A DNA stretch of 64,000 nucleotides from Phymatolithon calcareum (GCA_977006965.1 OZ345365.1:2232001-2296000); one strand, 5' to 3'; shown: positions 31,446 to 42,552, numbered from the stretch's first letter. The notes: a model not told the origin generated them from the letters alone. Program-made: numbers and translations.

Positions 31446-31670
31446 TTAGTACTGAATGTGATGAACTGTCTGTTGCTCGCTTTTTTAGAGGGAACAATGG
31501 AGTCAGTAAATGTAGTGATGTGGCTACTCTAATGTGCCGCTAAGTCGGCTGGCGACGCTTACGCCACTCGAGACAAGTGGCGCTCGAGTGAAGAGGCAGG
31601 GAAGGTGTCCCAGGAACACGAATCTCGGGATGATCATGTGAGTGTGTTCGCTAAGTCCACACTGAACTAG
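31446..31670. other. Short unassigned stretch
   Basis: No coding or repeat signal could be assigned between the RT fragment and the next LINE tail. Confidence 0.45.
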
Positions 31671-31920
31671 GTGCATACTTTGGTTTTACAGCCGTGATTG
31701 AGCTGGTCGCGCTCCAACGCATTCTATCTTCATCCAAGATTTGTCCTGAAATTGAATATGAATGTAAGCGACTCACTAGAACACTTGTTGGGAGAGAAAT
31801 ACGAATCAAGGATATAATCAATAGCCAAACTACGTTAGCTTAGAAAATCGTGCGAAAGCGGCCCTGTTACTCTTGAAGAGGGGCCTTGCGAGCTTTTAAA
31901 ATAAATCAACAAATATCCCC
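31671..31920 (+). mobile_element. LINE family I 3' end
   Basis: It encodes AVIELVALQRILSS and YECKRLTRTLVGREIRIKD, then stops and shows the family I UTR with GCGAGCTTTTAAAATAAATC. Confidence 0.85.
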
Positions 31921-31924
31921 AGTG

Positions 31925-32383
31925 CCCAGAACTTGGGTCGAGGTCCCGTCAATCCTCTTAGCACACGGCGCAATTCTTCCAGCGAAATCACCTTCTGCTC
32001 TGCAGGGATTGCTAGACAGTGCCACTCACTGGGCCCAAGAACGAGAAATGACATGGAACACGAAACAAGGAAAAAGCGAGATACTTGAATCGGAAGAGAG
32101 GTCGGGCGTGACATTCAAGCTGCCTAGTAAGGCCCTCGCACATGTCCTGGTAGTCAAATACCTCGGAGTATCCCTAGGACCGGAGCGAGTTACAGATACA
32201 CAGATGTTGCAGCGCCTTAAAAAGGTAACGACCACTCTTTACGACCCCCGTGCACTTGGAGTATTCACGAATTGGCATGCAGCAGTGCATCCAGGTATAC
32301 ACCGTGCACAGAAATCCTTCAGAGCGCCGTCAAGGAAGTTGAACAAACGTTTTTGTTGGAAGTGTGATTGCTTGGAGCTCTAG
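31925..32383 (+). mobile_element. LINE reverse transcriptase palm/thumb fragment
   Basis: The frame contains ALQGLLDSATHWAQ, MTWNTKQGKSEILE and YLGVSLGPERVTDTQ, the segment that follows the catalytic box in the other LINEs. It is truncated at both ends. Confidence 0.75.
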
Positions 32384-32934
32384 TCGCAAACACACTTCAA
32401 TATCAAGGTATGATCTCGGTACACATGTACACGTGTCAAGTCGAAAGACAAAGTGTCTCAGAACTTTGAATCAAGAAGATTGGCAGTGACACGTGTCAAA
32501 GTATGATAAGAGTATGATAATCATACTCCCCTCACGCAGTAGATAATTTTTAATTTTTTCATGTTACACGTGTCATATGATATTATGACAAATTTGTTTT
32601 GGGTTAGAGTGTCTCCGTCGTCGACTAAGGCTTTTACCTTGTCTGGTCGGATTCTGAGGCCTATATATGCCAGACCTGAGGTCCGCCAAGTGAATAAACC
32701 AAGGAACACATTCTCACCTATCTCAGCTTCTACTCAACCATTTTCTTTCAACCAAACTTTTCCACTCTCCTCATCCATTCCCTAACCTTCCTCCTACAGT
32801 TTTTCAGACAAGTATTCAGGCCACAGGCACGAGGAAAGACGGATAGACTCCGTCTACTATGTTGAATCCAAGCTGCGTCCCATCGACGGGAAATACTAGC
32901 TTTCAAGATGTTGAGAAGGACCATGGCCAATGAA
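32384..32934 (+). promoter_or_regulatory. Promoter-like region with three ACACGTGTCA boxes and a TATA box
   Basis: ACACGTGTCA occurs at 32429-32438, 32489-32498 and 32566-32575. CTATATATGC lies at 32661-32670. A C/T-rich stretch of about 130 bp follows, ending in CCTCCTACAGTTTTTCAG. The arrangement resembles a promoter plus leader, but no intact gene follows, only LINE fragments. It may be the LTR or promoter of a lost element. Confidence 0.4.
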
Positions 32935-33400
32935 GGAAAGTTCGTGGAGGAACCGCCGGAGAAAAGAAACTCAGAAGAGCTTCAAACCACAAGTAATGAC
33001 ATCGCAGCGATGGAAACCAGAACCATTTGGTGAAGCGATGCAGCACATAGTAGTGAACCGGCGGAAGGTTCCCTCAAGTGAGCACGACGTTAATGTCGAA
33101 TACATTCGGAACGGCAGCAGAGTGCCACCTGGAGACCATACGTATGAACCTAACAAAGTATTAGGGACCAGGCGATATACTAGAATGAACAAGTTTCGAA
33201 AAGCTGCTCCGGTACAGTCTTAGGAGTGTTCATGAGGGCTTTCAAGTAAACAACTAAGCAGTTGCAAAAAAACATAGTAGTGAACCAGTCTGCAGAGGCA
33301 CTTAGATCAGCATTCCTGACAAACGAAGGAAAGAGACTTGAACCGAAGAAAAAGAGGAAAATTCCGTACGAAAAGACTAGAGAAGGAATCTATCTATATC
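32935..33400 (+). mobile_element. Degenerate LINE family III/II C-terminal fragments
   Basis: EPFGEAMQHI (as in family II) is followed by sequence matching 20920-21000 and by the family III tail GGGCTTTCAAGTAAACAAC (33236-33258). A second fragment (33283-33400) encodes LRSAFLTNEGKRLEPKKKRK. These show what the mariner-interrupted tail looked like before insertion. Confidence 0.72.
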
Positions 33401-33481
33401 TCCGGCAATAAGGAGGTGAAGGTCAGCGAAGATTTGTGTGGCCATCAACAAAAATGATATTCGCGGAAAAAAATGAAAAAG

Positions 33482-33840
33482 CAAAAGCGGCGAAGAGGGA
33501 CGGAGTCCAAATGAAAGTCGGCAAAAGCGGCGAAGAAGGACAGGGTCCAAATCAAAGTCGGCAAAAGCGGCAAAAGAAGTACGGGGTCCAAATCAAGGTC
33601 GGCATAAGCGGCGAAGAAGGACGGAGTCCAAATCAAGGTCGACATAAGCGGCGAAGAAGGACGGAGTCCAAATCAAGGTCGACATAAGCGGCGAAGAAGG
33701 ACGGAGTCCAAATCAAGGTCGACATAAGCGGCGAAGAAGGACGGAGTCCAAATCAAGGTCGACATAAGCGGCGAAGAAGGACGGAGTCCAAATCAAAGTC
33801 AGCAAAAGCGGCGAAGAAGGACGGGGTCCAACACACGCAA
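33482..33840. repeat. 40-bp minisatellite, about 9 units
   Basis: The unit begins AGCGGCGAAGAAGGACGG and continues AGTCCAAATCAAGGTCGACA. The four central units (33607-33766) are essentially identical, and the outer units are degenerate. The unit is not a multiple of three, so reading frames across it are not meaningful. Confidence 0.92.
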
Positions 33841-34271
33841 GAAAAAGCTGGCGAAGAAGGCCAAGCAAGCATTGCGAATCAGTGATTAATACACTCTTCG
33901 AGTGTATGGGGCACTGCAGACACGCAATGATGCAGTGGCACCAGAAGCTGCAGGTATAGGCGACCTAAATTCCAGCATAGGTTCTGCGAGCAGGAAGCAC
34001 ACAATATGCTTTCACGAAAGCCCATAGCTGGAAGGCAATCGGAAGCCTATTTAAGCAGTTCTCCCTTTGTAGTTTTAGTAGAGATCATCTCATCTTCTCA
34101 TCGGAGAGAGATCACCCCTTGTCAAGATAAACCATTCTTCATCTTTTCACCACCAGTGATTACAAGATGCAGAATGAAGAAGACCTGCAGTGAAACAAAA
34201 AGCGACGCTTCGAAAATTGTTAGGAAGAGTTATCAAAAACAATCGATTATATGCTAGGGGCTCAGATAGAA
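33841..34271 (+). other. Unassigned spacer with TATA-like box
   Basis: A hairpin ACACTC-TTC-GAGTGT lies at about 33890 and a TATTTAAG box at 34049-34056, followed by a pyrimidine-rich stretch. It could be a solo LTR or an orphan promoter. No gene is recognised. Confidence 0.35.
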
Positions 34272-34550
34272 TACCATACATAAGAGCAGAGCCGCCCTAG
34301 TGAGGGTAGCACCTGAAGAAGCGTTGCCCGTGTATTAGTATGACTGTGAGGCTTTAAAAAAATAAAGAAAAATGTCTGGTTCTACTTAGTAGCGTTTAGT
34401 GTCAATAGCAGTAGCTCGCCGAGAACATACCGTTTGTTATTCTCGCAAAACGACATTGCGAGTTAAGAGCTTTCTTGACCACACAATACCCATAACGTCT
34501 GTGTATCGTCTTCGCACTGTCTGCTAAACGTTCAAGATTATTAGCGCTTG
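34272..34550 (+). mobile_element. LINE family II-like 3' tail plus flank, copy 2
   Basis: It is the counterpart of 6505-6786. It runs straight into the downstream sequence at 34550-34556, which gives the empty site for the family VI LINE. Confidence 0.6.
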
Positions 34551-34729
34551 CAAGACAGTGTCTGTTAGGTGAACAGCATGATTATTATTGGCACGCTTGT
34601 CAAGTTGTCCTAAGGAATATCCGAGCAGAGAAAAAAGTATCAGAAGAGTACATTGATGGGGAAGAGCGCGAGACGCATTGCCTGACCAAGAAGGACGGGA
34701 TGTCATATCAGCACCAAAAGCGAAGGTTC

Positions 34730-35415
34730 CGAGCAGGTGCGGATTCGCGGCAGACAAGATAGAGGAGCTAATGAGCGAAATGGAAAAGGTGAAAATAGCC
34801 TAATGTCGTCCCATTTGCGTAAGGCTAGAATTGTTCCGACAGAGGGGCATCCATACTCGTCGATAGAGGAGCTAATGAACGAAATGGAAAAGGTGAAAAT
34901 AGGAGCTGAAACTCTGGACAATGTGATGGATTTCAAGCACTTGGGAACAATGCAATCAGGAGCAGCAGACCCTATGACGCCCGTTTCCTATCACATCGAA
35001 ATTGCCAAATCACCTGTCAATTGCCATGTCACGTGTCAAAAGTCTCTATCAACTACTCACGAACACGTCACTACGGCTCCCGCTTCGCTTACGCCTCTAG
35101 AGAGCCTCGATCGTCTCCGCTTTGATATACGGATGTGAATCCAAGAAGCAAGAGAGCCCTCAATGCTGGTGATACAAAAGTTTAAAGACCATCGCTGGGG
35201 ATGGTTAGGATATGTTCTACGAAGGGATGAGAATAGGCTCGTTCGCAGGATACTACTACTATGCGTACCCGGAACATACACCTCTCTCCTTGGCGATATA
35301 CGAAACCAAGATTTCGAATCGGCCATAACAAACGCTTCCGACCTCAGCATGCGGAATGAAATGAAGCGTTCAAGACCCGCTATTCTCTTAGGGGGAATAA
35401 AGCAATCATCATAAT
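34730..35415 (+). mobile_element. Degenerate RTE-like LINE remnant (family VII), copy 2
   Basis: It carries the same motifs as copy 1: ETLDNVMDFKHLG and HRWGWLGYVLR. Copy 2 lacks a 4-bp insertion seen at about 8940. Confidence 0.65.
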
Positions 35416-35516
35416 TTTACTGAATCGACAGATCCAACCCTCGCAAGACTTTAGAACCGTGCAAAGAAACATGAAAACTCTGAATTAGGATCAACTCTCC
35501 TTGTCCACCCCTACCT

Positions 35517-35975
35517 TCATATTCCCATAACGACAGACAAAACAATCTGAATCAAGGAGGTGAAAAGCGTAACAATGTTGTCTCCAGAAATGTTGATTCC
35601 ACCGCCCTTAAGATTGGTAGTTATGCCGTTCATCATCATTGAGCTCTTCTCAGCGGAAAGCCCGTACTTGGTCTGTACCTTTCGCACCTCGGCAGCTAGC
35701 TCATCGGCGGCGCAGCCCTTGGCCGCACTCGCGCGCGATTGCACGAGCATTCCGAAGCTCATGGTTTTCTCCTGTGCCGTGAGCGCGGAACGAGTCGGGG
35801 TGACAGCTGTGGCAGCTTCTGCGCGCTGGTGCGCAGCAATGAGGTCACCGAAATCTTTCATCGCCTCTTCTTGGCTCATACCCCGGAGGGCGGCAAGCTT
35901 CGCGAACCCAGCGGAAACCTGTGCGTTGCCCCGGATTGATTCGAGCACCTGCTCGGACGTTGCCATGTTCACCAT
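35517..35975 (-). CDS. Conserved 152-aa protein of unknown function, copy 2
   Basis: The start is the ATG at 35973-35975 in the same CACC context as copy 1. The predicted protein is identical to that of copy 1, including the N-terminal MVNMATSEQ and the hydrophobic C-terminus. A TATA box lies at 36072-36082. Complete identity, while the metacaspase and Sel1 genes differ between copies, points to purifying selection or gene conversion. No function can be assigned. Confidence 0.75.
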   Translation of the reverse strand: MVNMATSEQVLESIRGNAQVSAGFAKLAALRGMSQEEAMKDFGDLIAAHQRAEAATAVTPTRSALTAQEKTMSFGMLVQSRASAAKGCAADELAAEVRKVQTKYGLSAEKSSMMMNGITTNLKGGGINISGDNIVTLFTSLIQIVLSVVMGI

Positions 35976-36071
35976 GGTGGTAGAGATGTGAGGTGAAATG
36001 TGAGAGTGGAGAGTGGGGAGTAGAGTGTAGGTTGTGGTGATGCACAAGTGTGTAGAAGTGCTAAAAGAGGT

Positions 36072-36082
36072 GCTTATAAAGC
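36072..36082 (-). promoter_or_regulatory. TATA box of the 152-aa gene, copy 2
   Basis: Minus-strand GCTTTATAAGC lies about 100 bp upstream of the ATG, as in copy 1. Confidence 0.6.
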
Positions 36083-36299
36083 GTCGGGAAAAAACCACGA
36101 TCTACTCTTTTCTATTTCAGGGGGATCAGGCTCCTTTTCCACATCCAAGCTCAACCTTCAGGGGCTAGGCATCAACAGTGCAGATAACGATTCGCTCCGT
36201 GGTGCTCTCCGCTCGCTGATTGAACTCCTCTTCGAAAATCGAGTGACTTACAAGCAAAACGATACAGTATTTGGCCTCGTGCCGCTTTTGGTGCGATAA

Positions 36300-38052
36300 A
36301 CTTCAGCGGCAGCGCGGGGATGTTTTCGGTTGGCTTGCCGAAAACTGCACAGTATTGCTTTAATCACTGTTGCTTTTTGCTTCAAAAATAAAGCGCATAA
36401 AACACAACTGTGGTGTATAATATGATACCAGGTGCAGCAAAAAAGACGTGCACATCGACATTCTTGGGGGCCCTTGCCCACCCGACAAATTCTATTGGTC
36501 CGTGACTCGAGGAGCCCGCACGCGCGCTATTTTCGCGCTTCTTGGACCACGTGGTCAGTGCATGCTTGAATCATGATCATCAGTGCATCATGTCATGATG
36601 GCATGATGCACTGGCATTGCAATATGCAAAAATCGCTATTATGTATGAGCAGAACAGTATCCAGATTACAGTACGAACTGTTGCAAATCTGCTCCGTGTT
36701 CACGAACCGATGAGCGGGATTATAATATCACAAGATCGCTCGAACCCGCAGGTCACAAACCTAATTTTACTGTCCTGTACATTTCTTCCTCTTCTCCGGC
36801 TCCTCGACAGCAACAAACACCCTACCGTATACAGTAGATTGTCGGACTCCCCTTCCGCCGCTCAATTTACATTAATGAAACATAAATCCGTTAGGGCTGT
36901 AACGGCAATCATGATCGTTGTGCGAGAGAGACGTTATCTGCTTCAACAGCATCATGCTGACATTGTGCACCCTGGATTTGCCTCGTTTCTGAGGAGATGC
37001 AGGTTTATGTGCGAAACGCGACCGAAGTGCTTGCGGGGAAATATCCTTGCTGTAGGTAGCGCGCAAGTGCGTCATCTCCTTCTTGTTTTACCACATCACG
37101 TGGTGTGGTACAAAGCGGCAGCGATGATTACTGTATGATGTGGTACAAAACAAGGCTGAAGTTCATTGGACGTCCTCTTTGCATTCCAAGAGGAGGAACA
37201 TTGTGGCGTACAAGGAGCACGTTTGAGGGAGCGGGTGTGTCGGCTGTCCCTGTTTGACTGTGAGTATTGTTTCTTTAGCTGCAGTAAAATCGAAAATGCG
37301 TTGATGAGTATGACAGCAGCGCACAAACGACGATCGGGCAGAAGTGGCAATCATCGAACCGTGTTCTTTAAAACACCGCCTTAAGGACTTCGGCTTAAAA
37401 ATTATTCGCACCGCAAAAGAATCTAGATTCAAACAAATAACGAATATAATTAAATTTATTGATAGATAGCTTTAATAGCACATCGTAAGGAATGACGCTT
37501 CTACATCCTGGCACTCTCATTCATTTGCTCAGGGCTTGGCATCGGATTGAGTCCGCCGGAGGAAGTCTGCATTACTTCAGCTTGTTCATCTGCCAAAATA
37601 TCACTTGACGATACAAGTTTGGATTACATTGCTGTATCATATTGGCACTTTCATGGGTTTAGCGATAAATTTTGTACAGCGTAAGGTTGCGGCTTTATGG
37701 TAGTATCTGGGGTCCCCTGGAGTGGATGAAAGCTGCAACTAACGCAAATACATCAGCTCGGCTGGCTCGAGATCAACTGATGATGTACTTATTCCCAGAC
37801 CTACAGCGAAGAAACAGAGCAGAAACGTACAGAGAAAACTTTACGTCATGGAAAATATTAAGGGCAGGACAGGTCTACCTTCAAAGCGTTCAAAGAGAAG
37901 CGCGTGGCTCATCCAGCGTGCATTGTCGTCGCCACTTTAGTTTTTTGCAAGCCCTATGATACAAAACTACATGCCTTCAGAGCAAATTATTGAATGCTTC
38001 CACTTCAATTCTGTACAGCACAGTACAATTGTGCGTGACTTTTCCCAGCCGC
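36300..38052. other. Intergenic region, copy 2
   Basis: No gene is supported. The 11-bp-arm hairpin is at 36582-36612. The uninterrupted MULE target site ATTAAATTTA lies at about 37448-37458. Confidence 0.5.
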
Positions 38053-38228
38053 AGTACACCGATGAACAGTTTATCCGCTCCCACATCCCACTCTGATTGA
38101 ATCCTCACTTTTGAAAAGGACCCTATCATATCAATTCCACATGTGGCAGTAATGACGTTGCCCTTTTCAAAACAGTGGGCTCACTCGGGGCGGGATGTGG
38201 GAGCGGAATAACTATTCATCGGTGTACT
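38053..38228. repeat. 176-bp MITE-like inverted repeat, copy 2
   Basis: It has the same length and arms as 13700-13875. It lies about 330 bp upstream of the metacaspase start. Confidence 0.65.
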
Positions 38229-38557
38229 TTACTTCGGCTGGGGAAATGTCCTCCGTATCATATCATAAATTTACTCGATTGCTGCACGTCGTGCTTGTGC
38301 ATCTCCATTTCGCATCTTCCTTTCCCCGTGTAAATTTTTCAAAATGTTGATAAATATGATACTGCCCATTGTTCCAAACGTAGAAACCACGGGCCCACCG
38401 ATTGTAACGGCAACAACCCTATCAGCATCCCCTCCACCTTCCCATCCTCATTGCTCGAGTGTTTTTAATAATCATCTTATAACAAAGTTCTCCTGCTACT
38501 ACTACCGCATTTGCAACCCTGCAACAACTCGCACCGTGCACCGTTTCCCCCAGTACA

Positions 38558-39592
38558 ATGCCCTCCATTCCCTCCGACTTCCGTTTTTCAGGGATCAAAC
38601 GCGCTGTTTTGGTAGGCGTCAACTACGTCGGCCAACGCAACGAGCTCCGGGGTCCCGCAAACGATGTCAAACTCATTCACAACTATCTCGTGTCTCAATG
38701 TGCCTTTCATCCAAGCAACATCATAATTTGCACCGAAGTCGACACCGGCATTGCCGGTGTGACCTGCCTCACCCCAACCAAGGCAGACATCCTCTTGGCA
38801 CTGCGCACCCTTATTGACGCCGCCGAACCGGGCGACAGCCTATGGTTCTCCTTCTCCGGCCACGGCGGTAAGATCTGGGACACAAGCGGAGATGAAATCC
38901 ACGGCTTCGATCAAATCATTCTCCCCTTGGACCATGCCGTTGCGGGCCCCATTGTCGACGATGACATGCATGCTATCGTGCGGGAGCTCCGCAAAGGGGT
39001 TCGCCTCACCGTCATGTTCGACTGCTGCAACGGCGGCACATCGCTCGACTTGCCGTATCGTTACAAGATATCATCCTTCGGCATCGAAATGAAGGATGAT
39101 AGCCAAGTACAGTTACCGTCCAAGTTTAAAATAGTACGTGGATTGGTGTCGGGTACAGTGACTGAAGCGATACAGGGCGGTATACAGGGAAAGAAGACGC
39201 GAGGCGTGCGTGGCGCGCTGTTTGGCGCGCTACGTGGAGCAGCGCGTAGTGCAATAGCGGATTCGCCAAACTTTATTTGCGCGGGGAGATATCTCATCAC
39301 TGGCGAGGCACAAGAGCACACAGAAAAAGTCGCAGGCCAGATCCTCGGAGAGATTTTGTACTTCTCCGGCTCCAATGATTTCATGCCGTCTCAAGACACT
39401 TACAATGAAAAGTTCGGTGTGTTTTGTGGCACCATGACGACCTCGTTTCTCAATGTCGTGCAAGCACAGCGGGTGCGTACCTACCGAGAACTTCTCCTTG
39501 CACTCCACGACAAGCTGAAGCCTGTTTGGTGTATGGGTGCGCAGTTCTCGACGAGTAATCCCTTTAATCTCGACAATCCGTTTTATGTATAA
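38558..39592 (+). CDS. Metacaspase, intact copy 2
   Basis: The 344-aa protein starts at ATG 38558. The p20 domain opens with AVLVGVNYVG and has NELRGPANDVKLI, the catalytic His at residue 102 (FSFSGHGG) and the catalytic Cys at residue 157 (FDCCNGG, where most metacaspases have DSCHSG). The p10-like part contains SGSNDFMPSQ, GTMTTSFLNVV, YRELLLALHDKL and QFSTSNPF. There is no N-terminal zinc-finger prodomain, so it is a compact type I-like metacaspase. These are Ca-dependent Arg/Lys-specific cysteine proteases of stress response and cell death. The Gly after Asn-Gly is an unusual replacement near the active site. A possible GT...AG pair at the stop (36 nt) was noted but is not favoured. Confidence 0.92.
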   Translation: MPSIPSDFRFSGIKRAVLVGVNYVGQRNELRGPANDVKLIHNYLVSQCAFHPSNIIICTEVDTGIAGVTCLTPTKADILLALRTLIDAAEPGDSLWFSFSGHGGKIWDTSGDEIHGFDQIILPLDHAVAGPIVDDDMHAIVRELRKGVRLTVMFDCCNGGTSLDLPYRYKISSFGIEMKDDSQVQLPSKFKIVRGLVSGTVTEAIQGGIQGKKTRGVRGALFGALRGAARSAIADSPNFICAGRYLITGEAQEHTEKVAGQILGEILYFSGSNDFMPSQDTYNEKFGVFCGTMTTSFLNVVQAQRVRTYRELLLALHDKLKPVWCMGAQFSTSNPFNLDNPFYV

Positions 39593-39639
39593 CATAATGC
39601 TTATCTGTACTTTCCATTTCAGCCTCGTGTTGGAATCGA

Positions 39640-39835
39640 TTCTCATTTTCTTAGGAGACCAGAGGTAGCTTTTTGTACCCCACTGAATCGTCTTACACCA
39701 ACGAAAAAAGAAACTCTTCTTTAGACAGAATGAAGCCAAAACCTCTCGGTTCTAGGAAAGTTGCCCCAAGCGTCAGCAGATGCGTTGGTAACTTTTAAAT
39801 AAAAGTCTACCTCTCTTTCTTTCCTTCTTATACAA
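39640..39835 (+). mobile_element. LINE family V 3' UTR fragment, copy 2
   Basis: It matches 55490-55670 in reverse. Hairpin GCGTCAGCAGATGC is at 39770-39783, followed by GTTGGTAAC and TTTTAAATAAAAG. Confidence 0.82.
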
Positions 39836-39892
39836 AACCAAGCTTAACATCGATAAGCTTGCTGTAAAGAGACTGAATGGATTGCATTTGAT

Positions 39893-39975
39893 TTCTGTTT
39901 TATTGAAGCTCCCTTCGTCCATTATCATTGCTCCTGAGAGACTTTTTCGTTGCGCTACAATCCTTCGCTTAGTGG
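39893..39975 (-). mobile_element. LINE family IV 3' end fragment, copy 2
   Basis: It is the minus-strand counterpart of the 20032-20120 UTR and is shared with copy 1. Confidence 0.72.
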
Positions 39976-40185
39976 ATGCTAAGATATCCCCGCCATTCGA
40001 AAAACCTTTACTACAGTGTCTGTCGAGTCACTCTTGCATCTCTTTACGGTGCTTCAGTATCAATTTTTTTGCAGCCATCAACGCTTTGGACACATCCAGT
40101 AGGAAGTCATTCGACTCACTTATTACTGTCGGACCATGGCTCTCCGTTCCTTCCCGTGCGTTCGAGACCTGGATAGCCTTACACG

Positions 40186-42018
40186 TCAATAATAAGCCAA
40201 TTTTATTAGTTCCAAAGCTCGAAGTGGGTCTGCTGCCACGCCATCTCGGCCATTTCGAAGCAATAGACCTAAGTTAATCATCGCATTCACATTCCCGTGA
40301 TCTTCAACGGCGCGGCTGTAAAGCTGTGCTGCTTGAGGCGGATCTGCTGGAACGCCTATCGCCCCTTTTTCCAAAACTTCTGCCAACCGGACCATAGCCC
40401 ACACATCACCGCCCTCGTTGATTGCTCGCGCGAATAGTACGACGGCACGGGGCATGTCTGCAGGCACACCAGTACCACCGTTCTGTAACAAAAACCCAAG
40501 ATTATACATGGCATCCACATTCCTTCCCTCCTCAATCGCACGAGTGAACAACTCCACGGCACGAGGCGGGTCTGACGGAACACCTTCCCCGCCATGCTGC
40601 AACATCCATCCTAGGTCGTTCATTGCACCTACGTTCCCGCCCTTTGCAACGGCACGAGCATACAGCTCCAGTGCCCGTGGTGGGTCTGCAGGAACTCCTT
40701 CTGCGCCAAACTGCAGCATGTGCGCCAAATTGCCCATAGCACTCACATGTCCAGCTTCTTCTATCGCGCGCACGTACAGATCCAAAGCACGAGGCGGATC
40801 TGCTGGCACGCCATCTGCGCCGTGTTGGAGTAATAACCCAAGGAAAAACATTGCACTGCAGTTCCCTTCATGTTCGAGGACCTCGTTATACAGTTCCATG
40901 GCGCGGAGAGCGTCTGGTGGTACTCCGTTGGCACCACGATGAAGCAAACATCCTAGGTTTCTCATAGCACCTAAATGTCCTCCTTCCTCGATAGCTCGAG
41001 TGTATAGCTCCACGGCACGTAGTGGGTCAGCGGGCACACCTTCGGCTCCATCTTGAATTAAGTATGCCAGATTGTTCATGGCATCAATTTCGCCTCCTTC
41101 CTCAATTGCGCGAGTGTACAGCTCCACTGCACGAGGTGGATCTGCTGGCACTCCCTCCACGCCAGATTGAAGTAAGTTTCCCAGATTGTTCATCGCAAAT
41201 ATCTCTCCTCCTTCTTCGACAGCACGATTGTAAAGTTCCACAGCACGAGGGACGTCTGCTGGCACACCGTCAGCACCGTCTTCCAGTAGGAGTGCGAGGT
41301 TGTACATAGATTTGATGTATCCGTGCTCCTCGATGGCACGAGTATAGAGCTGCATTGCCAGAGGAGCATCAGCTGGAACGCCTTCTGCACCGCGTCGTAG
41401 CAAGCGTGCGAGGCTGTGCATGGAATGAACGTCACCGCCTTCCTTGATTGCTCGCGAGAAGAGCTCGACTGCGCGAGGTGGATCTGCCGGAACGCCGTCG
41501 CCGCCGTAATGCAACAAGCATGCCAGACCATTCATGGCGTCGATATGCCCGGTTTCCTCGATGGCGCGGCTGTACAGGTTCGCAGCACGAGGTAAGTCTA
41601 TTGGTACGCCGTGTGCTCCAACTTCTAATAGCATTCCAAGGTTGTTCATCGCATCTGCATGTGCCCCTTCTGCAATAGCGCGAGTGTACAGCTCCACGGC
41701 GCGAGGAGGGTCTTCGGGTATACCATCTGCGCCGCGATCAAACAAGAGCGCCAAGCTGTTCATGGCATCTACATCTCCATGCTGCTCGATTGCACGATTG
41801 TAAAGCTCAACGGCATATGCAGGGTCCTCTACTACAGATTTGTCGCCATTAATAGCATTAACTTGCTTGGTTTCTCCGGTATGCAATTGCACGGAGCAAT
41901 TCGAATTTGATGGTATGCTATCCCCACCATTGCGTTGGGTGCTGCCTGGATTTTCCATAGCATTTAAATGCGAAACGCAATGCGGGTCTCCTTCCAGGGT
42001 GCGGTTCAGAAGTGGCAT
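40186..42018 (-). CDS. Sel1-repeat protein, copy 2 (14 full repeats)
   Basis: The 610-aa protein starts at ATG 42018. Sixty-eight N-terminal residues are followed by 14 complete 38-residue Sel1 repeats and a 10-residue partial one, which accounts exactly for the length. A typical repeat ends GVPADPPR. Repeats 10-12 (ALDLYVRAIEEAGHVSAMG and the next two) are those missing in copy 1. It is a likely soluble solenoid scaffold with no enzymatic motif. A different frame just upstream (minus strand, about 42100-42190) could encode a hydrophobic segment but is interrupted by a stop in this copy. Confidence 0.93.
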   Translation of the reverse strand: MPLLNRTLEGDPHCVSHLNAMENPGSTQRNGGDSIPSNSNCSVQLHTGETKQVNAINGDKSVVEDPAYAVELYNRAIEQHGDVDAMNSLALLFDRGADGIPEDPPRAVELYTRAIAEGAHADAMNNLGMLLEVGAHGVPIDLPRAANLYSRAIEETGHIDAMNGLACLLHYGGDGVPADPPRAVELFSRAIKEGGDVHSMHSLARLLRRGAEGVPADAPLAMQLYTRAIEEHGYIKSMYNLALLLEDGADGVPADVPRAVELYNRAVEEGGEIFAMNNLGNLLQSGVEGVPADPPRAVELYTRAIEEGGEIDAMNNLAYLIQDGAEGVPADPLRAVELYTRAIEEGGHLGAMRNLGCLLHRGANGVPPDALRAMELYNEVLEHEGNCSAMFFLGLLLQHGADGVPADPPRALDLYVRAIEEAGHVSAMGNLAHMLQFGAEGVPADPPRALELYARAVAKGGNVGAMNDLGWMLQHGGEGVPSDPPRAVELFTRAIEEGRNVDAMYNLGFLLQNGGTGVPADMPRAVVLFARAINEGGDVWAMVRLAEVLEKGAIGVPADPPQAAQLYSRAVEDHGNVNAMINLGLLLRNGRDGVAADPLRALELIKLAYY

Positions 42019-42506
42019 CCGACCTTTGAAGTCGGCGACCTCTCGCGCGGAATCCTGTGTCCTTTTTCAAGTCAGATTGCAATTCGAATGACAATAACAT
42101 AGTCTAACTCATGACAAGCGTTCCAATGACTGCCAAGGAGATGACACCAGCTGGGAAAATCAGCAAATTTCTGGACGAATACCGCAAACCCCAACTTTAA
42201 AATTTTTTAGAATCCTTTGCAAAAAACAGTATCTCCTACACAGCATTCTTCCACGGATCTTGAACACCACTCTCACCAATGGCTCTGGTGAGGTGGAAAG
42301 AGGCACGTAATCGTAGGGATCAGACATTCGCGCAAGAAACGGCACACACTGACGGAAGTTGTGGCCCATACACTTAGGTCTGAACGTCGTACAATGGCGT
42401 TCAGAAGTGAAGTCCTTTAGATGAAATAGAGGCACATACGTCTCAGCGGCTTTTCACCGGGATTGTATCCATCCAAGAAAGGGTTGATCTTCTTCTTGCA
42501 TTCCAG

Positions 42507-42552
42507 TTATGCTTCATAAGTTGGGCTTGGGCTTGGCATTAATGAAGCATAA
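42507..42552. promoter_or_regulatory. Hairpin in the divergent intergenic region, copy 2
   Basis: TTATGCTTCAT / ATGAAGCATAA arms as in copy 1, about 70 bp upstream of the secreted-peptide gene. Confidence 0.4.

Noticed and set aside
32521-32709. Minus-strand peptide resembling a gypsy RT thumb (IRPDKVKAL)
   Set aside because: It is only a short resemblance without flanking RT motifs, overlapping a TATA box on the other strand.
33482-33840. CRISPR-like array
   Set aside because: The 40-bp units are contiguous with no unique spacers; it is a minisatellite in eukaryotic DNA.
39582-39640. 36-nt GT...CAG intron at the metacaspase 3' end
   Set aside because: It is too short and divisible by three, and the downstream exon would lie in LINE UTR; the TAA stop is preferred.
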